Below are positions 5,619-8,928 of a DNA stretch of 8,928 bases, one piece after another. Source of the DNA: CAZAQS01 sp964486825 (GTDB taxonomy: Bacteria; Chloroflexota; Anaerolineae; Anaerolineales; UBA4823); NCBI GenBank assembly GCA_964486825.1, contig CAZAQS010000201.1, positions 1 through 8,928 on the forward strand, in the 5' to 3' direction. The notes under the pieces are model-generated. The model ran no database searches. It was not told where the DNA came from and saw nothing but the letters and a program-made list of their open reading frames with translations. How positions within the stretch are numbered: position 1 is the stretch's first letter; each line of letters begins with the position of its first letter. The position numbers and the translations under genes were made by a program.

Positions 5619-7385
5619 GTGGGAAATATATCAGCAATACCTGCCGAGTTTACAAGGCCGGACCGCTTTAATACAGATAGACGAGGACCAGTCCGCTGGA
5701 TCCTCTCACACGCCTTGCGGAACTGGCTGCCTGGCTTGATCATGTTCTTGGGTGCATTTGGGAACGCTGGTCTGGCGGCGGTCGTACCGGTCTTGATTGG
5801 AGAGGCCTTCAATGCGATCCTGGCTGATCCCCCGGACCTTAGCGCCGTGGGCTTATTCGCCTTGTGGATTGCCGGTACCCAGATCCTGCGCGCCTTCCTC
5901 CAATTCGGCCGAAACTTTGGGGCAGAGCTCATCGCCCAACGTGTGGAGCGCGATATCCGGGACGAGTTGTACGTGAGCCTGTTAGGGAAAAGTATGACCT
6001 TCCACAGCTTACAGTCTGTCGGCGATACGATGGCCCGCGCAACCAATGATGTCCGAGAGATCAACTTCCTCTTTAGCCCGGGCATCAACCTGGTCATTGG
6101 TTCCTTCAATTTTATGATCATGCCGTTGATCCTGGCGCCCCGCTACCATCCGGCCTTGATGCTTACCCCTGCCCTGTTTATGATCTCCTATATTTTGGCG
6201 CTCTGGCAGTACCTGGGCGAGTTAAATCCTATCACACGCAGCGTGCGGGCCGCTTTCGGGCAGCTCAACTCGCGGCTTTCAGAAGCGCTGGATGGCATCG
6301 AAACGGTAAAAGGCATGGCCCAAGAGGAGACCGAGATCAGCCGTTTTATCCTGAATGCGCGTCGCTACCGGGATGCCTTCGTGCGCCAGGGAAATGTCGA
6401 AGCTCGCTTCCTGCCCCTCCTGCTCTTGGGGCTGGCGGAAGCGGGTGGTCTGCTACATGCCCTGCTGTTGTTCCAGCAGGGCTTCCTGGATGTGGGTGAT
6501 GTCGTGGCCTATTTCGGGCTTCTCCAGTTGTTTGGCTTCCCTACATTTGTGTCCTTGATGTCCTACTCCCAGGTATCATCCGGAGTGGCAGGCGCCAGGC
6601 GTATCCTGGAAATGATCAACACCGAAACAGAACTGGACCAAAATCAAGCCGGATATTCGGGGCCTATGCGTGGAGAGGTGGAATTCCGGAACGTCACCTT
6701 TTCCTACGATGGAGGCGACCCCGCGTTGGAGGATATCAGCTTCACCGTCCAGCCTGGGCAGACGGTGGCGATCGTAGGGCAAACAGGCTCGGGAAAAACG
6801 ACCCTGGCTAAATTGGTCAACCGCACCTACGATGTACAAGCTGGCCAGGTGCTTCTGGATGGGGTAGATGTGAGAGATTGGAACCTTGAATCGATCAGGA
6901 GGGGTATCTCGATTATCGAGCAAGACATCTTCTTGTTCTCCAGCCCGATCTCGGAGAACATCGCCTTTGGAAAGCCCGGTGCAAGACAGGCTGAGATCGA
7001 GCGGGCTGCAAAAGCTGCCCAGGCGCATGATTTCATCACCTCCTTCCAGGACGGGTACCAGACCGTCATCGGCGATCGGGGAGTCACGCTATCAGGAGGT
7101 CAAAGACAACGGCTTGCTCTGGCAAGAGCATTTTTGACAGATCCACCCATCCTGATCCTGGATGACTCCACCAGCTCGATCGACAGCGCTACGGAGGATA
7201 AAATTCAACGCGCCATCAATAACGCAGCCAGAGGCCGGACGACTTTCATAATCACTCACCGCTTATCACAAATACGCTGGGCAGATTTGATCATCGTCTT
7301 ACGCCAGGGACGCGTCACCGCGATTGGCTCCCACGAAGAGCTAATGCGAACTTCCCCAGCCTACCAGCGTATCTTTAAAGAGTAA
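5619..7385 (+). CDS. ABC exporter half-transporter, subunit 1 (degenerate Walker B)
   Basis: Type IV (ABCB-like) half-transporter with a membrane domain followed by an ATPase; 588 residues from the GTG at 5619. Hydrophobic spans (about 36-61, 77-96, 154-196 as a pair, 264-309 as a pair) fit six helices. The NBD begins near residue 352: Walker A GQTGSGKTT (387-395, Lys393), Q-loop Gln435, signature LSGGQ (491-495), Walker B ILILDD (511-516), H-loop His547. At the catalytic position Asp516 replaces the usual Glu (LDDSTSSID), a hallmark of the degenerate-site subunit in heterodimeric exporters such as TM287/288 and BmrCD. The start is uncertain: the frame opens at a TTG at 5556, which would overlap the preceding gene by 47 bases. 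The GTG at 5619, 16 bases after that gene's stop, is preferred, with a weak purine-rich stretch (GCAGAGA) upstream. The next gene starts 2 bases after this stop. Drug or lipid export is possible; the substrate is unknown. Confidence 0.93.
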   Translation: MGNISAIPAEFTRPDRFNTDRRGPVRWILSHALRNWLPGLIMFLGAFGNAGLAAVVPVLIGEAFNAILADPPDLSAVGLFALWIAGTQILRAFLQFGRNFGAELIAQRVERDIRDELYVSLLGKSMTFHSLQSVGDTMARATNDVREINFLFSPGINLVIGSFNFMIMPLILAPRYHPALMLTPALFMISYILALWQYLGELNPITRSVRAAFGQLNSRLSEALDGIETVKGMAQEETEISRFILNARRYRDAFVRQGNVEARFLPLLLLGLAEAGGLLHALLLFQQGFLDVGDVVAYFGLLQLFGFPTFVSLMSYSQVSSGVAGARRILEMINTETELDQNQAGYSGPMRGEVEFRNVTFSYDGGDPALEDISFTVQPGQTVAIVGQTGSGKTTLAKLVNRTYDVQAGQVLLDGVDVRDWNLESIRRGISIIEQDIFLFSSPISENIAFGKPGARQAEIERAAKAAQAHDFITSFQDGYQTVIGDRGVTLSGGQRQRLALARAFLTDPPILILDDSTSSIDSATEDKIQRAINNAARGRTTFIITHRLSQIRWADLIIVLRQGRVTAIGSHEELMRTSPAYQRIFKE

Positions 7386-7387
7386 CA

Positions 7388-8928
7388 ATGAGTTTTTTCA
7401 ACGCACTCGATATCGAAGGTTACGACCGCCAGTACAGTGACCGCCAGCTCGTCCGGAGGATGTTGCAGTATTTCAGTCCTTATAAGCGCCAGTTGGCTGT
7501 GGTGGTAATCCTGATCGTGGTGATTTCATTAGCCGGGGCAGCTCCACCCGTTATCATTTCACGAGGTGTTGATCTATTAGCAGATCTCATGAGCCCGTTC
7601 ACCATCGCCCTACTGACCGGGGCCGTCTTCGTGGCGGGAGTGATCGCTTGGGCGGCTAATTGGTGGCGTAGGCGTTGGACGGTGGCCGCGCTTGGAGATA
7701 TCGTGCTTGCCCTGCGGGCCGACGCTTTCGAATCCGCAGCCGAGCACGACTTATCTTTTTACGATGAATATTCTTCCGGGCGCATCCTTTCGAGGATTAC
7801 ATCGGACTCCAATGACTTCGGGCAGGTAGTGATCCTGCTTACGGACGTTGTCGCGCAACTGCTGCAAGCGCTGATCCTGGGGGCGATATTGGTCAGCATC
7901 GAATGGCGTCTATCCCTGTTATTGTTCGCATTTATTCCGGTGCTTTTCTTGACTGCCCTCGGCTTTCGCAGGATTGCCCGTACAGTCACCCGCAAAGGAA
8001 TGCGAGCGATGGCGAATGTAAATGCGACCATCAAAGAAACTGTGAGCGGGATAGCTGTTGCTAAAAATTTTCGCCAAGAAGAATCGGTTTTCGTGGATTT
8101 TGATAACGCAAACCAGACCTCCTACCGCGTGAATATCCAACGCGGCCTTGTGCTTTCGATGGTGTTTCCCAGCTTGAATGCATTAGGGGGAGTGGGTACG
8201 GCGATCCTCGTTTACGTGGGCGGCCTGAGCGCCGTCCAGGGTGCTGTTACGATCGGGGCGTGGTTCTTATTCCTGCAAAGCTTGGACCGTTTTTTCTTTC
8301 CGGTATTAAATATGTCTGCCTTTTGGGCTCAAGTCCAGTCGGGATTATCGGCCGCTGAGCGTATCTTTGCCCTGATCGATGCTGAGCCGGCTGTTGTCCA
8401 AACCGAACAGCGCTCTGTGCCTGCCCTAAATGGTGAGATCTGCTTCGATAGGATCTGGTTTCGTTATTCGAGGAAAGAGAGCGTACTGGAAGATTTCAGT
8501 TTGCAGATTGTGCCGGGCGAAAACCTGGCGCTGGTCGGCCATACTGGCGCTGGTAAATCATCCATAGCCAAACTTATCGCCCGCTTCTATGAGTTCCAGA
8601 AAGGCACCCTGACGATTGACGGAATAGATATCCGCTCCTTGGACCTGACCGGATACCGCCAGCAGCTTGGAGTTGTCTCACAAATACCCTTCTTATTCTC
8701 AGGCAGCGTCATCGAAAATATCTGTTACGCATGCCCGCGCTCCCTGGGAGAGGGAGAGATCGAAAGGTTGGCGCACCAGATCGGAAATGGTGAGTGGCTG
8801 GAAACCCTGCCGAACGGCTTGATGACCGAGGTAGGCGAGCGCGGCGGCCGTCTTTCCATGGGCCAGCGCCAGCTTGTATCCCTGATGAGGGTGTTGGTAC
8901 AAAAACCGGCAATTTTTATTTTAGATGA
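7388..8928 (+). CDS. ABC exporter half-transporter, subunit 2 (3' end cut by window)
   Basis: Second half-transporter of the pair; 513 residues are visible and the frame runs off the window, so perhaps 80-100 residues (D-loop, H-loop, C-terminus) are missing. Hydrophobic spans at about 36-57, 72-92, 145-195 (pair) and 253-312 (pair) fit a six-helix membrane domain. The NBD starts near residue 349: Walker A GHTGAGKSS (384-392, Lys390), Q-loop Gln432, signature LSMGQ (489-493), Walker B IFILD ending at Asp513. The next codon begins GA, so the catalytic residue is Glu or Asp and cannot be decided here. Met491 in the signature replaces Gly of LSGGQ. Complementarity with subunit 1 (canonical signature, Asp at the catalytic position) argues for an obligate heterodimer. 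The ATG at 7388 is 2 bases after the upstream stop, with a modest AAAGAG across that stop, so translational coupling is likely. Confidence 0.93.
   Translation, partial: MSFFNALDIEGYDRQYSDRQLVRRMLQYFSPYKRQLAVVVILIVVISLAGAAPPVIISRGVDLLADLMSPFTIALLTGAVFVAGVIAWAANWWRRRWTVAALGDIVLALRADAFESAAEHDLSFYDEYSSGRILSRITSDSNDFGQVVILLTDVVAQLLQALILGAILVSIEWRLSLLLFAFIPVLFLTALGFRRIARTVTRKGMRAMANVNATIKETVSGIAVAKNFRQEESVFVDFDNANQTSYRVNIQRGLVLSMVFPSLNALGGVGTAILVYVGGLSAVQGAVTIGAWFLFLQSLDRFFFPVLNMSAFWAQVQSGLSAAERIFALIDAEPAVVQTEQRSVPALNGEICFDRIWFRYSRKESVLEDFSLQIVPGENLALVGHTGAGKSSIAKLIARFYEFQKGTLTIDGIDIRSLDLTGYRQQLGVVSQIPFLFSGSVIENICYACPRSLGEGEIERLAHQIGNGEWLETLPNGLMTEVGERGGRLSMGQRQLVSLMRVLVQKPAIFILD

Noticed and set aside
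5615..6121. 168-residue open frame antisense to ABC subunit 1
   Set aside because: Low-complexity basic/Ser-rich translation opposite a conserved membrane domain, with no family features; treated as a shadow.
6576..7028. 150-residue open frame antisense to the ABC ATPase domain
   Set aside because: Opposite Walker A and Q-loop coding sequence; no independent support.
1..8928. Search for CRISPR arrays, tRNA or rRNA genes, insertion sequences, tandem repeats and defence or mobile genes
   Set aside because: Nothing of these kinds was seen by eye; all long frames are accounted for by housekeeping or transporter genes.

Overview
The window reads as an ordinary chromosomal segment of a Chloroflexota bacterium, probably of the Anaerolineae type. 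This rests on the malate dehydrogenase, whose sequence closely resembles the Chloroflexus enzyme as I remember it (GAGMTG nucleotide loop, QGK-LDL-EA region, GGHGDEMVP active site), and on the overall style of the other proteins. The assignment is from memory, not from a search. No phage, transposon, CRISPR, tRNA or rRNA sequence was seen, and coding density is high: the longest gap between genes is 151 bases.

Left half (1-4817), minus strand. In transcription order there are four genes: an ABC1/AarF/UbiB-family atypical kinase with C-terminal membrane helices (4817-3093), branched-chain amino acid aminotransferase ilvE (2941-2033), thioredoxin reductase trxB (1922-945, start uncertain), and malate dehydrogenase mdh (903-1, cut by the window edge just before its C-terminus). 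trxB and mdh are 41 bases apart and probably co-transcribed. The 151-base and 110-base gaps before ilvE and trxB each hold a promoter candidate. The ilvE leader also has two overlapping inverted repeats that could form alternative hairpins.

Centre (4818-4894). A 77-base divergent promoter region separates the kinase from a rightward gene set. The first rightward gene has no Shine-Dalgarno site, and its best -10 element lies just upstream of the ATG, which suggests a leaderless mRNA.

Right half (4895-8928), plus strand. A 235-residue cysteine-cluster protein of unknown function (resembling the YkgJ / CxxCxxCC metal-binding type) is followed after 16 bases by an ABC exporter half-transporter. 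After only 2 more bases comes a second half-transporter, cut by the window end. The two ABC proteins look like a heterodimeric type IV exporter. The first has Asp in place of the catalytic Glu but a canonical LSGGQ; the second has a degenerate LSMGQ signature. This is the complementary pattern expected for one degenerate and one functional ATP site. The substrate cannot be told from sequence.

No clearly new multi-gene system is visible. The items most worth a second look are the cysteine-cluster protein in the exporter operon, the asymmetric ATP sites, the Asp-to-Glu change in the TrxB FAD-binding motif, and the ilvE leader.
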